Part shown: piece after piece, positions 12,401-22,854 of the stretch
Layout of the letters: every line of letters starts with the position of its first letter
How positions within the stretch are numbered: position 1 is the stretch's first letter
Assembly: GCF_048771995.1 (NCBI RefSeq)
Contig: NC_133036.1
Location: 16,523,001 to 16,587,000 of the forward strand
Source: Taeniopygia guttata
Taxonomy: Eukaryota > Chordata > Aves > Passeriformes > Estrildidae
Length of the DNA stretch: 64,000 bases
Direction: 5' to 3'
Position numbers and translations under genes: made by a program
Notes under the pieces: model-generated
Databases searched by the model: none
What the model saw: only the letters and a program-made list of their open reading frames with translations
What the model was told of the DNA's origin: nothing

Positions 12401-15400
12401 CTGCTGCTGATCAGCACCTAAACTTGCTGCTTGGATAGAGAGACAAGCTAGCCCTGGTGTCCCACCTTAAAATCCTCAGAGGTTCCAGCCCTCTTCAAGT
12501 CCACCAGCGGACTCATCCCTCCCAGGCTGAGAGGGATGCATGGAAGGATAAAAGGAAAGCAATGCTAAGACTGAGGTTGACTGAGCTCCATGCTCACAGC
12601 CAGCTCCCCCACCCAGTGCTGGGTTTAGCAGTCACCCAGGCAGAAAGGGCTTAGCAAGGCTTCTGAGAGGCCAGCAGGGTCCAGATGAACTCATCAGGGA
12701 GGCTCCTCCGTGCTCATTCCTCTGGTGTGTCCACAGGATTTTCTGAGGATGTCATGTTAATCTTCGAGGAGTACCCAATCTGCAGCAGCATCAACCTCAG
12801 CCACATGCTGCAGTCGGTGACAGGCACGGGCCTGTTCATCAGAGATGAGAACCAATTCATCTTCCACAAGGTTCTGGTTGGGCAAGAGGCTGAAGCTCAT
12901 TTCAAGATCTATAGTGCAAGCCGTCTGCCATGTGACGTGGTCCTCTCCATCAAGCCCCTGCCTGGAAAGGTAAGAACAGGAGGCCAAGGTGGTGGTTGTC
13001 CTCTAAAGGCCATGTGAGAGCCTGTTTTGTTCTCCAGATGCATTGCTGCCTGTGGCCCAGACTAGGCTAGATCAGTGCAGCTCAAACTGCAGGGGAGAGC
13101 AGCAGAGCCAGGGAACAGTTGTGTGGAATTCTGCATGTCTTGGGCAAGGTTTTGGCTCACACCTCTGGGTCTTCAGTGGGAGAAGTGACTCCTTCTGAAC
13201 CTCTCTTGGAAGCACATGCAGAGAGGGGCTGTTATGACCTGACATGCCAGGGCTAAAGCAGAGCATTTCCTCAGGCTCCCGGCTTTTCCTTCTCTTTGAA
13301 GGCCAGTTCTAGGTTATTTGCAGGGTCTTCCACGCAGTGCTCACCTCCCATATAGGCTGGGGCAGCTGCCAACACTCAAAACACACAATGCTTTAGCACA
13401 AGGTCAGCATTCCCTGGGAGGGAGGGAGCCTGCCCAGGGAAGCAGGAAGGAAGACACACTGCCCAGGGTTCAGCAATGCATTTATGTATAAATCCGTGTC
13501 ATGTTGAAAGGTGTTTTCTCCTAACGCTGCTCTCTGGTTCCCCCAAGGAACAAATCCCTATCAGAAACATTTTCAAGTTGGATCCAGTCAAGATGTCTGT
13601 TCCTGGCTCATCCCATGCCGTTGCCACGGTGACCTTCACCCCACCAGATGAGCAGAACTATGACTGCACTTTCAAGGCTTTCTTTGACATCCCAAAAGGG
13701 TAACTGACCCTGTGAAATATTGGGGGAGGCCTCACTGATAGCTGCCTCTCCCCTGGGAAGGAACAGACCTCTTGTTAGCACTAATGCTTTCAGTAGCCTT
13801 AGGCAGAGTTCTTGGTATGAGATGATCTGGGAGGCAGTAACTCTTAGAAAAGAAAAATTAGGCTGATGGTTTAGCCTTTATGAGGAACTACGAAGACAGG
13901 CAAATATTAGGTACCCAGCCGGAAGTTACTGAGATGTGCTGCAGCTGAGCTGGGGGTTTCCAAGGACAGAGGCTTAGATGAAGCAGTTTCTGTACCAGCA
14001 AGTCAGCAGTCACAATTTCCTCTTTATTTCTGTAAAATTAGATGATCCTCTGTGATTACCTGGCATTCATTAAGCTGTTTTGGAGTGATTGGAGCTGGTA
14101 TGAAAGAGGAGCCTAGGTTCCTCTGCCCTAGGACCTGTGTACTGGGGCTTTGACTTGCCCTTCCTCAACTCTTTAGTGGCTGAATTGGAACAAGAGAAAT
14201 CTAATTGCTAATAATCAATTTCATTTTTGCTGTTCTTGGAAATGATCTTTACTGATGGTGACGATGATTTTGTTGCCTTCTTGCTTTCATGCTGTGCCTT
14301 TGCTTGTTGCATAAGTCTTCTCTCACTGCTGCCCGGGGATTTGCCGTATCTCATCTGGTGCCTCATTTACTTGCTGTACTGCATGATTCAATAAAGTGAA
14401 ATTATTTTTAACTGTTATTGTGGAAGGCTCTGGCTCTTTGGAGCAGATTCCTCTTGTGAATGGCCCTGAGTAGATTGGGAAGAGGCTGTTGGGAGACTGT
14501 GTTGTGGGGTACAGGAGCAACCAAGCAGGGAGAACACTCTGGCCCTTGCTGCTTCCCTTGCCCAGTGAGAAATTGGTTAGTGCCAGCTGAAATTGTTTCT
14601 GTGCCTCTCCTGCAGCCCTGTGAAAATTAAACCCCAGATCCTGACCTTCACCATCAGTGGGAAGGGGCACAAGCCACAGCTGACAGTCGTGTGCCCAAGT
14701 GCTCGCACCAAGAGGGGAAATGCCGTGCTGCGCTTCAAGAGGCTCCAGGTGGGGGATTCAGAGACGCTGCCCCTGGTCATCCGTAACGATGGCATCATAT
14801 CTCTCAAGGTGAGGAGGATCTGCTCGAGGAATGGTCTGGTTTGGGAACAAGTGCTTGTGACACACAGGAAGGGTCCCAAAGAACATGGCAGACCTGGGAA
14901 GAGGTGTTAGAAATTCTTTTTAAGCAAGTGACTGACGTCTGTTCTCCAAGAAGGGAGTTCTTGGAAATTTTCCGTCCAGTCTTTCTTCTTTAAGTTGAAA
15001 ACAAGAAAGGTGGTGGAGTATTTTCCCCCCTGTCTCTCAGGTCACCTTTTGTTCTCATGGATACGTGTGATTTCCCAGTTCCATTAGATTGTATTTGATC
15101 CCAGTTTACTACATTTTAAGTAGACTTAGATGTGGTTTCATGAGCAGAATGTATTCTGCTCATTACTTTCTGTCCTGTTTGGTTTTGTGTCAGTTCTATC
15201 CAGATGCCTCTGAACACCCTTTGTTCTAGGCTGGTTTGACTTTACTAAGTCAACTAAGTGCTGTTGGTAGTGGGAGAGGTGCTGGGTTCCCATGTGGGAC
15301 CAGCAGCACTGCAGTGTCAGTCCCTGTGCCATCCTGTACTCACACCAGTATCATTGTGCTCTGGCTTCTCTTTTCTCAGTTTATGTTGCGCCTAAAGGAT

Positions 15401-18400
15401 GAGCATGGAGCGTTCTTCTTGAAAGGCAGGGCCTCCACACTCGAGGTATTCCGCACTGAAGATGTGGACGAGGACTCCATTGGAAACGGTAAATTCATTA
15501 ACCATGAAGTGTGATCATGCACAGAGGGAAAATGTGTGCCCTGCTCTTGGCTTCTCTGAGCAGCAGCCAGATGTTAGGCACAGTGTCGTTCCTTGGGCTC
15601 TCTGTCCCCCAAGCTTTTCTTGGGGGCTTTTCTTGCAGCATTTCTTCCTAGCAAGTTGTAGGAAGTTCTTCTGTTCTTCTAGACATGGTGGGTTGAGTTG
15701 TGGGGGACTGTCACTACCTCAGTGGACCCCCTGAAGTTTTTGCTGCATGTGGGAAGGTACCAGCCTGAACAGACAGCCAGCAGAAGAAGCCAAAAGCACT
15801 CTTTGGCTCAGCTTTGCATGTGGCTGGAGCTGGCTGGAAGCAGATGGAATGAGGGCTGGGCATCAGCCTGAGGTTAAGCTGCTGAAGTGGTGATGTGTCT
15901 GGAGGTGGCAGTCTTGTGAACAGAGAAAGAGGGTCTGGAACCAGTGGGGGTAGAACCTGTGCCTAGAAGGCACCTGGTTTCAACCTCTTATTCCTCATAT
16001 ATCCTGTGGAAATATTTCCTCTGTATGGCTCTATCACTTAACTCTGATTTCAATTGCTGTGCAGAGAGCAACGCCCCAAAGAAGCCTTTCTTCCTTCTGC
16101 ATCACGGGCAATCGACAGAGTTGGATGTCATTTTCAAACCCACCCTGGCTCAGCGTCTGGAAGGGAAGATTTGTCTGGTCGTGAAGGACATCTCTAGCAA
16201 AACCCTAGTAGAGCTGGTGGGTGAAGGCCACAGGGATGAATTCACCCTCGATGGCCTAGAGGAAGACACAGAGGAGGGGTATACTGAGAGCATTCTGAAG
16301 AAAGACATCATTGATGGTAAGAGAGGAGAGGCTGCCAAGGTGGAGCAAGGAAGAGGAAAATGTCTGATCATGTGTGTCCTCTCTCTAGCCAGGCCTGGGC
16401 TGTCACCCACGGGACTTGGTGGCCTGTGGGCATGGCAGCCATGCATGAGAGCAGTGTGTGCTGTGCTGCACATCGCTGGCTTAGGGATGTGTCAGGGTGT
16501 TTCCCTGGAAGTGGTGGGATGGGGAATTGCCTGGGGAACGCCCTCCCAGAGGGAGGAAGGCTTGGAGCAAGGAAGCATTGAACATGCAGGTGTCTGTGCA
16601 CGTGAGGGGAGCAGGTGGAGCTCTCTGCATGCTGACATCCTTTGCTCTCCTCCTTAACAGCTGTCAGAGTGAATCACCTCCAGTTTGGGGACTGTTCTGT
16701 CGGGGAGTGCTGCTGCAGGACCATCACCATCACCAACCACACCCGTAACCAGTTCATGCGCTTTGAGTGGGAGGCAGACGCCCCATTCCAGTTCTCCCCC
16801 AAGGTGAGCGTGGACTGCTCTGCCTTTCCCCAGTGCTCAGGCCCTGCCCTGGTGTTCCCAGGAGCTGGCAGGGAGTGCTCACATACCACTGATAGCCTGT
16901 TCCAGTGCCACGTAGGAGAGGCAGTCCCTGGCTTGGCTGGGCCATGGCTGCCAGCCTTGCAGAAAAGGCTTCATGTTATGGGAGGTGGCACCTTCTGTTC
17001 ATACTTTTGTCTATCAAACTTCACACAAACCCACTCTGAGGTGCAGCTTCCTGGCACAGCTGCTCACCACATCAGTCCCTTTTGCTGTTAGTCCTACCCT
17101 TGGCAGTGCTTCCAGTTTGGTCTTGACTCCCTGATTCTCCCTAGGTGGGACACCTCCATCCTGGCTGTGCCAAGGGCATCACAGTGACTTTGAAATCAGA
17201 TGACCCAGCCACCTTCAGGAGGCACCTTGTGAAATGTAAGGTGACCAAGATCAACTTTGATCTGCCACGAAGGAAGGTTCCTGACTGGGATGACGAAAAG
17301 TGCTCAAGGTACACATTGAAGATGGCCACCAGGAAAGACCCAGAAGACAAATTCACTAAAATAGAGAAGGTAAGAAGCAAAATGGCAAAAAAAGCCAACC
17401 AGCTTTTACAAAAAGAACCACCATAACACCATCACTGCTGGCTGAGCAGCTCCTGCTTCCTCTGGACATGGGACAGCTGTGAGGTTCACCAGCAGTGCAT
17501 TCCAGGAGAAAGGTGGATGCACAGTGACCAGATACACTCACACGAGAGGGGGAAGCCTTTTGACAAGAGACCTTTAGCCACACACAAGCCATCAGTCTGT
17601 GCCACAAGCACAAGTGTTGCAGCCCATGTTGAATGGGAGACAATGTTTTATGATTTTATCTCATTTTATGGTGTCAGAAATTTCTTCATCTCATTTGGAG
17701 CCTTTTCACCAACAAGGAGTTAAATCTGCTGCACTCTGTCTCTTCTTTTGAAGTAGAGAGAAATCCAATTCTCCTGCATATGCTATTGAACTCCCAAGTT
17801 TTGTGTGCATGGATACCAGAGATTTTGGTTGTGGTCTCTGTATCTCTGTGTGGGATATCTCATAATGGAATAGCCCAGGCACTGCATGACAGTATGGAGG
17901 AGTCCAGAGAGGGATCATCTCCAGAGACTCTTCCTGTTATTGTCATTATTGCCACACACACTCATCTTGGGTGAAGGTTCTTTCTGAGTTTCTGGACCAT
18001 TTTATGGCTTCTAAACCATCCTCTTTTCTATCAGAACATCTGCAGTTGGAGACTTTCCAAGTGAGATCTTTCCCATCCCAAAATGCCCATCCCCAGCTCC
18101 CAGCAGTGTGGCTGTTGCTCTACACAAGACACCTGGAGAGCACTTTCTCCTAAGACAAGAAGAAAAAGGTGCTTTCTAGAACTCTTCAGTCTTGGGGTTC
18201 TCCATCTGTAGAGCTCCACCAGGGGAACTTAAGCCAAATTTTGAGACCTGCTGGATTTATAGGGGACCAGGAAAAGAGTCAGTCCCTCTACAAGGTTGAA
18301 GTCCAGGGACTGGAAACCAGATGAAGTCTCCATGGGGATATTAACAGCTGGGATATTAGTGACTGCATTGATCTGTGGGTAGAAACAACTACTGTAGCAG

Positions 18401-21400
18401 AGCAGTCATCTTGTCATTTTATCATCTTTCCAGGGAAGATAAAGTGAGTGGTCCTTTCTAGTCCCTCTGTGAGGCTGATCTTGGAGGCCAGAAGATTCCC
18501 TTCTCAGCCTGACTTTCTGGGCTCTGCTCAGTGGTTCCTCCCTTCTCTGTTTGCAGGAGCTCGAGATAGCCCCGGAGCCGGCTCACACTGTGGTGGAGGA
18601 GAGCAGCCAGGAGTTGGAGGTGTACCTCAGTGCCGTTGTTGCCTACTCCCAGTTGAAGCTGAACACGATCGAGGTTCAGTTCAAGGATACCTTTCCCTTC
18701 CAGACAAGGACAACCACGTGAGTGCTGGAGGCCAGGCAGGGCCCTGCGAGCAGGAGCTGCCTTTGCCCAGGGCTGGCCCAGTGCCCCATTCCCAGAACTC
18801 TGCCCCAGCCCAAAGCAGCACAGGCCCATCTATGTGCACACCAAGCCAAGCAGGTGGTGGTGGTCAGGAGAGGTTCAATGCTGCCGTACCTTTCTGCTGA
18901 GAACAGCCATGGGTTTGCTTTCACTGCATGTCACCTGTCCTCATCTGCTCAAGAATAAGTTTGCAGTCAAACCAAGACCTGAAGTCCAGAGTAAGCCCCT
19001 TAGCTTCGATGTCCTGGGCACCATGTTGGCCCTTTCCTCTTGACCATCCAGACTTGGAAATACTGTTTTGGGCCACCCAGGACAGCAGTCTGAGCATGGC
19101 AGGGTTGCCTGGGGAAGAAGATGCTCCTCAGCAGAAACTGGTACCAGGAGTCCCTCAGACAATGTTACTTTACTATTTGCTTTATATTTATTGGACTTTT
19201 TTTTTATTCCTCCTTCTTGCTTTTCAGTTTCAAAATTCACAATAAAGGGAAGTCAGCGCTGGAATACTCCTGGGAGGGCACTGCACATGGAGAACCAGTG
19301 ACCAAGCCATTCTCATTCACTCTGATGCGTAAGGGCATTTCACCCCAAAACATGAATTGCTTTTTCATCCTTGTCCACATGTCCACTTTCATCAGCATCT
19401 TTCCAGCTGCAGCTGGAGAGTTTTCTCCTTGTCCCTCTCTGCCTTTCAGCCTTTTCTGTTCTTGCTCTGCCACTTTTGCTCTGCAAAGGACTGAGCCAGG
19501 CTCTGGGGAAAACCATGTGCTGGGTCAGGACTGGGAACGGGGCATCAGGTCATCTCTTTGAGACATCTGAAACTGGGAAAAAAAGTTGTGTAACAAGTGA
19601 CCTGCCCTGCAGCCACTGTCTGATTGCGGTTCCTCACTCCAGGGCAAATGCAAAGTCACTGTCTAAAAGCAACTCTCCTGCTTTGGCACAGGAGCGTGTG
19701 CTGCAGGCTGAGACCCTGTTCCCAGACGCTCTATTTCCTGCTAAAACAAAGTACTTGGCTAGAGATGCTCCAAGTGCATCCCAGCTCTCCCATCTATGTA
19801 CAGCAGGAGGCAGAGTTGCTGGGAACATAAGTCTTTGAAAGGTGTCCTCTTCCTCCCTGCAGGTCGGTTCCTCTCCGATGCAACTATAAGGAATCGCGCT
19901 GAGCTGCTGCGTAGTTACTGGTGGGAGCTGGAACATATTGCTGAGATGTGTCCTAAAGTACAGCGGCTGCGGCGGACTGAGAGGAGCCAGCAGGATTCTG
20001 AGCAGGAACAGCAGCAGGATTCTGAGCAGGAACAGCAGCAGGATTCTGAGCAGGAACAGCAGCAGGATTCCCAGCAGCAGGATTCTGAGCAGGAACAGCA
20101 GCAGGATTCCCAGCAGCAGGATTCTGAGCAGGAACAGCAGCAGGATTCCCAGCAGCAGGATTCCCAGCAGCAGGATTCCCAGCAGCAGGAGCAGCAGCCC
20201 TCTGAGCAGGAGCAACTTTCTGAGGAGGAGCAGCTGGAGTCCAAGCAGAGGAAGGGTTCCAAGGAACGGCGCCTCTCTGAGCAGCGGCCACAGCCCAATC
20301 CAGACCTTTTCAAGAAGATATGCTTCTCAAAGGCAAAGGATCTTTTTCTGCAGCCTGCCGGTTCCTCCCTGGAAATCTTCCCAGATTTCATCCATGACCT
20401 GCCAGTGTTCTCCATCAACCCCGACCGTGGCATCCTTGCTCCTGGCCAGAAGCAGACCTTTCACGCAAAGTTCTCCCCAAAGTGTGTGGGGAAGTTTGGG
20501 GTCACCATGATGTGCAGGTGAGAAACATCTGCCAACTCATGCTACTGATGGGTATCACTGAATCACAGGGTGGGACAGGGTGGAAGGGACCACAGTAGGT
20601 CATCTGGTCCCACTTCCCTGCTCAGGTGGGGTCATCCCAGAGCACAGGGTTTTTTCCAGAGGGCTCTGAATAATTCCAGTGAGGGACACTCCACACCCTC
20701 TTGGACAACCTGGCACCTACACAGGCAAGAAGTTCTTCCATCAGCTTCAGGTGGAATTTCCTGTTCATGTTCTGCCCATTGCCTCTCGTCCTATTGCTGG
20801 GCATCACCAAGCACAGCCTGGTTCATCCGCTAACATCCTCCCTTCAGTCCCTCTGACTGGGATGGGGAGGTGGGCCTGGAGACGGGCAGCCCCAGAAGGG
20901 CAGCAGAAACACCCACATGAGCATGGAAAGATCATCTGGCCTTGGTAGGGAGACACTGTATGAAACATCAGTCTCCTGGAGGGTTGCAAAATCTGGAACG
21001 AGAGATCTGGGGACCAGCCAGTCCCTAGTTCTGCTTCCTTTTGGGACAAGCAAGGCCTGCTTCTCTACATGGAACCCTGTGTGCTGTAGCTGGTCCCCAG
21101 GCACGTCACTGGTCACATTCCTGTCCTTGCACCTCTGCAGCCTCCATGCAGCGAGTGCAGCTGTTAAATCTGCTGCTCACTGCTTGCACAGAGAGAGGAT
21201 GCAACACTGTGTGCACTGCAAGGAGACAGAAAAGCAGCTGGCTGGGAATGTTCGTCTGGCTAACACCAGTCCCCTTCTTCCTAGGATTCCTAACCTGAAG
21301 CCAACTCAGAAGAGGGTGCAAGTGATTTTGAAAGGCAGAGCCCGGGAGAACAATCTTGATAAATTGAAATTCTCTGCCTTATGGCAGCTCGAGGAAGGCC

Positions 21401-21444
21401 AGAGACCCAAGAAGAAGGTGCACTGGAAACCAGCACCTGAGTGA
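420..21444 (+). CDS. HYDIN: HYDIN, central-pair ciliary protein, 3' portion (29 exons)
   Basis: HYDIN is a giant scaffold of the C2b projection on the central pair of motile cilia; its loss gives stiff cilia and hydrocephalus. Coding exons read here: 420-544, 979-1107, 1393-1597, 2048-2189, 3418-4246, 4714-4872, 5289-5476, 5650-5832, 6069-6188, 7404-7563, 7669-7841, 7998-8196, 8890-8989, 9518-9617, 10099-10267, 10514-10752, 11071-11140, 12173-12377, 12737-12969, 13548-13699, 14616-14808, 15380-15488, 16065-16316, 16661-16803, 17145-17369, 18557-18717, 19228-19328, 19863-20517, 21285-21444. All introns are GT-AG and every phase agrees, giving 1,958 uninterrupted residues, so the gene looks functional. 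Family marks include YKGVVFDGLETLF, FHFGPLLCGKSR, WAYPTSPGF, ENKFIF-like DENQFIFHKVLVG and GHLHPGCAK. The 5' half lies outside the window. Identification is secure; individual splice sites are by eye. Confidence 0.93.
2190..3417 (+). other. HYDIN intron, 1.2 kb
   Basis: Intron between the exons ending at 2189 (phase 2) and starting at 3418. It starts GTGAGT and ends CTGAAG. It is GC-rich like the surrounding exons, and I see no repeat or RNA gene in it. Open frames inside it have no family resemblance. Confidence 0.75.
3418..4246 (+). CDS. HYDIN: HYDIN large charged exon
   Basis: This 829-bp exon is the second largest in the window. It opens with an acidic and basic coiled-coil-like stretch (REQKRLAQKLEEE followed by repeats of the type EERQKE) that continues from exon 2048-2189 (IQRYIECVLQMDEDEFDAL). 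A run of twelve 8-residue repeats follows, then a segment carrying YESSQQNVAEVLSYWDRVQG, and last a short block (CLDIQVSDPKAMIGEIL) that leads into the next exon. The YWDRVQG and LDIQVS blocks match mammalian HYDIN as remembered. The repeat block between them is lineage-specific low-complexity sequence, probably an unfolded linker. Confidence 0.88.
3575..3862 (+). repeat. Coding minisatellite, 24-bp unit (8 aa), 12 units, in HYDIN
   Basis: Twelve in-frame units of eight residues with consensus KETKxPEK (examples METKAPEG, KETKPSEM, EETKVPEK). The 24-bp spacing is kept exactly across the whole block while the units diverge from one another, which points to an old expansion held open by selection on the frame. 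It occupies about residues 253-348 of the protein read here. Confidence 0.9.
5866..5958 (+). repeat. 93-bp segment shared in inverted orientation with 32406-32498
   Basis: This lies in the HYDIN intron that follows the exon ending at 5832. Its reverse complement recurs at 32406-32498 with two mismatches and no gaps by my alignment. The flanks on either side do not match. It resembles neither CR1 nor the LTRs in this window. Confidence 0.88.
6189..7403 (+). other. HYDIN intron, 1.2 kb
   Basis: Starts GTACGT and ends GGACAG. It contains a run of 13 or more G near 6457-6471 and a stretch (about 6500-7060) that is clearly more AT-rich than its surroundings. No family of repeat was recognised. 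Confidence 0.7.
8197..8889 (+). other. HYDIN intron, 0.7 kb
   Basis: Ordinary GT-AG intron between phase-0 exons. The stretch is GC-rich, and I see nothing else in it. Confidence 0.7.
11327..11738 (-). mobile_element. Solo LTR, alpharetrovirus-like ERV (ERVK group), fossil
   Basis: A 412-bp block in a HYDIN intron, flanked by a 6-bp direct repeat GGTCCT (11321-11326 and 11739-11744). Read on the minus strand it starts TGTTACAG, has a TATATAAA box, an AATAA signal about 20 bases further on, and then an ATTGGTTGGATG stretch. That order matches U3-R-U5 of avian alpharetroviral LTRs as remembered. A 6-bp target duplication fits that group. No internal region remains, so it is a recombined solo LTR. 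It is opposite in orientation to HYDIN. Confidence 0.72.
13700..14615 (+). other. HYDIN intron, 0.9 kb
   Basis: GT-AG intron between phase-2 exons. It is more AT-rich than its neighbours around 14000-14420. No recognised repeat. Confidence 0.65.
17370..18556 (+). other. HYDIN intron, 1.2 kb
   Basis: GT-AG intron between phase-0 exons at 17369 and 18557. No repeat family or RNA gene recognised. The open frames here are short and lack family features. Confidence 0.65.
19863..20517 (+). CDS. HYDIN: HYDIN penultimate exon with Gln/Asp/Ser/Glu repeat
   Basis: This 655-bp exon starts after CCCTGCAG with a split Arg codon. Its N-terminal part (FLSDATIRNRAELLRSYWWE) and its C-terminal part (LEIFPDFIHDLPVFSINPDRGIL, then PGQKQTFHAKFSPKCVGKFG) are ordered, and the latter is an ASH-type strand pattern matching mammalian HYDIN. 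Between them sits a glutamine-rich repeat of 65 residues. The repeat is absent from the mammalian protein as remembered, so it is probably a lineage-specific insertion into a loop. Confidence 0.9.
19991..20185 (+). repeat. Coding minisatellite QDSEQEQQ / QDSQQ in HYDIN
   Basis: Five 24-bp units encoding QDSEQEQQ alternate with five 15-bp units encoding QDSQQ, 195 bp in all and in frame. The units are almost identical at DNA level, unlike the diverged repeat at 3575-3862, so this array is young and its length is likely to vary between individuals. Confidence 0.92.
20553..20850 (-). mobile_element. CR1 LINE 3' fragment, antisense, in last HYDIN intron
   Basis: On the plus strand it begins with the reverse complement of a CR1 tail (ATCACTGAATCACAGGG, then GGAAGGGACC and GTCATCTGGTCCCA) and runs into the reverse complement of the CR1 3' part. 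It is 5' truncated and moderately diverged, and it is the only antisense CR1 seen in the window. Confidence 0.8.
21285..21444 (+). CDS. HYDIN: HYDIN terminal exon with early stop
   Basis: Starts after TTCCTAG with a split Arg codon, encodes IPNLKPTQKRVQVILKGRAR and then about 33 residues rich in Lys and Pro (ending WKPAPE) before TGA. In mammalian HYDIN the equivalent IPNLPP...VAKGR sequence is followed by well over a thousand further residues. None of those exons occurs between here and NUDT7. A poly(A) signal about 205 bp after the stop supports a real gene end, not a misread exon. A splice from AAG|GTGCAC just before the stop is possible but would have no partner exon in view. Confidence 0.85.
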
Positions 21445-21648
21445 CAGCATTTGTGTCAGCTGGAGCATCCGGCAGGAGCCGGCAACATCGTGTCTTCTGA
21501 TGCTGATGGTCTCCCACCCTTCACCAGAGACCTCTGCAGCTACCCTTCCAAGCTCCAGTGAAGACCTCTCATTATCTTTCAGTTACCTAAGTTAATTGAC
21601 TAATTGTTAGTTGTTAATTAATTGTTCATTGTTAATTAAACAATTGGC

Positions 21649-21654
21649 AATAAA
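21649..21654 (+). terminator. HYDIN poly(A) signal AATAAA
   Basis: Canonical AATAAA about 205 bp after the HYDIN stop. It lies at the end of an AT-rich 3' UTR with repeated TTAATTGTT-like words (21588-21665). Confidence 0.75.
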
Positions 21655-21665
21655 TCGTTAATTGT

Positions 21666-22138
21666 CAGCTTGTCTTGGTTGGAAAGACAGGTGTCTGTGG
21701 GACCTCTCTGGAATGGAGAATGTGACCCTCTTCCTTCCAAATTATTATAACTGAAATTAAGGGGCTTTCAGGAAAAGGTATGGGAAAAGGAGTAGCACTT
21801 CTTTACTAGCATGTATAAGAAGGCAAACAAACAACAACACTGGCAGCAACAACAGACAGAACCAGAGACCAAACCACAGCCTTCCCTCAGCTGTAGGCAC
21901 TTCCCCTTTGCTGTAGTTCTGGTCACAGCTGGGCAGGGAGGGGAGGCAGATAAGGAATAAAGCAATTGCTAGAGACATTTTAATTAAGCTACAACAAGGA
22001 ATACACTGGTGAGCTCAAGCACTCAGTGTGATCAATTCTTAAGAACTTGTTGCTGTGAGGGAGTTTCTACAGTAGCCAAACAGTGACTGAACAATGCTCA
22101 ATTTGTTAAAAGATAAATAAGAAAGTGATGAGAAAACA
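21666..22138. other. Unassigned repeat-like interval
   Basis: AT- and CA-rich sequence with poly-purine words and CAACAACA runs. On the minus strand a TTCCTTATCTGCC...CTAGTAAAGAAGTGC pattern resembles avian LTR sequence, but I could find no paired ends. It is likely repeat-derived and cannot be named safely. Confidence 0.35.
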
Positions 22139-22144
22139 CCCTAG

Positions 22145-22812
22145 TGTGAGAACCCCGGGATTGATTCAGGGGTTCCGTGTGGTGGTAAAGTCTCTCCTCC
22201 AATCTGTGCTTCCAAAGAAAAACTCCGCAGCCTCTTGTTCGGTCTCAAGGCAGTTTATTGCTCGTTATCTAAAAGATTGTCTTTGCCCGCTGCGGCTGCT
22301 TTGGTCAGCGGCCCAGGCAGAGACACACACACTCCTGACACCCTCACTGCCTGGTGGCTTCGTCGTCTCTCTCCCCGCCCCAGGCTGCTGCTATCTTTTA
22401 TATGATATATTACGTATTATATGTTGGCAGATTTTCCCCAATACCTACTATCTATGTTACAATGTGCTTTTCTACTCTAAACCAATCTGTGAGTGCCAAC
22501 ATCACCAAGCACATGGAGGCAAGGAAGAAGAAGGAGGAAGAACAGGATCAGGCCCACTTTCCTCCTGATCCCCCTGTACAAAGTAAAACCCCCCTGTACA
22601 ATACCAAAAAATTTTCCCCTCTAATTTGTAATTACTTCTACTATACCATCTAACCCTCTGTGACCGCTTGTTCCACCTTCAAAGTTGGTAACTCATTTCA
22701 TGGCTCAAACTCAAAATCACAGCTGTTTTCAGCTGCTTGCCAGGGTCTAAAATGCTTCTGACCAAAGCCTGGAACCTCTGAAAATGTCTGAGGGACATTT
22801 TGAGTTCTGACA
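22145..22812 (-). mobile_element. Solo LTR with 6-bp target duplication, ERV class II-like, fossil
   Basis: A 668-bp block bounded by TG and CA and flanked by a perfect 6-bp direct repeat CCCTAG (22139-22144 and 22813-22818). On the minus strand it has a TATAAAA box (near 22400) and then an AATAAA signal (near 22258), which fixes the orientation as antisense. The 6-bp duplication suggests the ERVK/class II group. There is no internal region. It stands directly upstream of an older retroviral remnant on the opposite strand and so is probably nested in it. Confidence 0.83.
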
Positions 22813-22854
22813 CCCTAGTGAGGGAAGAGCCCTAGCCCTTAGACCCTATCAAAA

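Larger units (their letters stand above)
5650..18717 (+). other. HYDIN: HYDIN block of ASH/MSP-like Ig-fold domains
   Basis: From about residue 593 onward the exons encode a string of roughly 100-residue beta-rich units of the ASPM-SPD-2-Hydin/major-sperm-protein type. Repeating cues are a strand-turn such as VPAHGEVELKVHFSAKRPG, then a hydrophobic strand and a terminal GxG turn (LKGAG, ISGKG, LVGEG). Units are clearest at 5650-5832, 7998-8196, 9518-10267, 12173-12969, 14616-15488 and 16661-17369. In the family such modules dock HYDIN along the C2 microtubule. Domain borders are approximate because they come from pattern reading and not a profile. Confidence 0.75.

Noticed and set aside
19634-20433. 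Minus-strand frames reading as Leu/Ile-rich or Cys/Ser-rich repeats, resembling membrane or cysteine-rich proteins
   Set aside because: Mirror images of the HYDIN QDSEQEQQ repeat, which is in the supported frame with correct splice phases.
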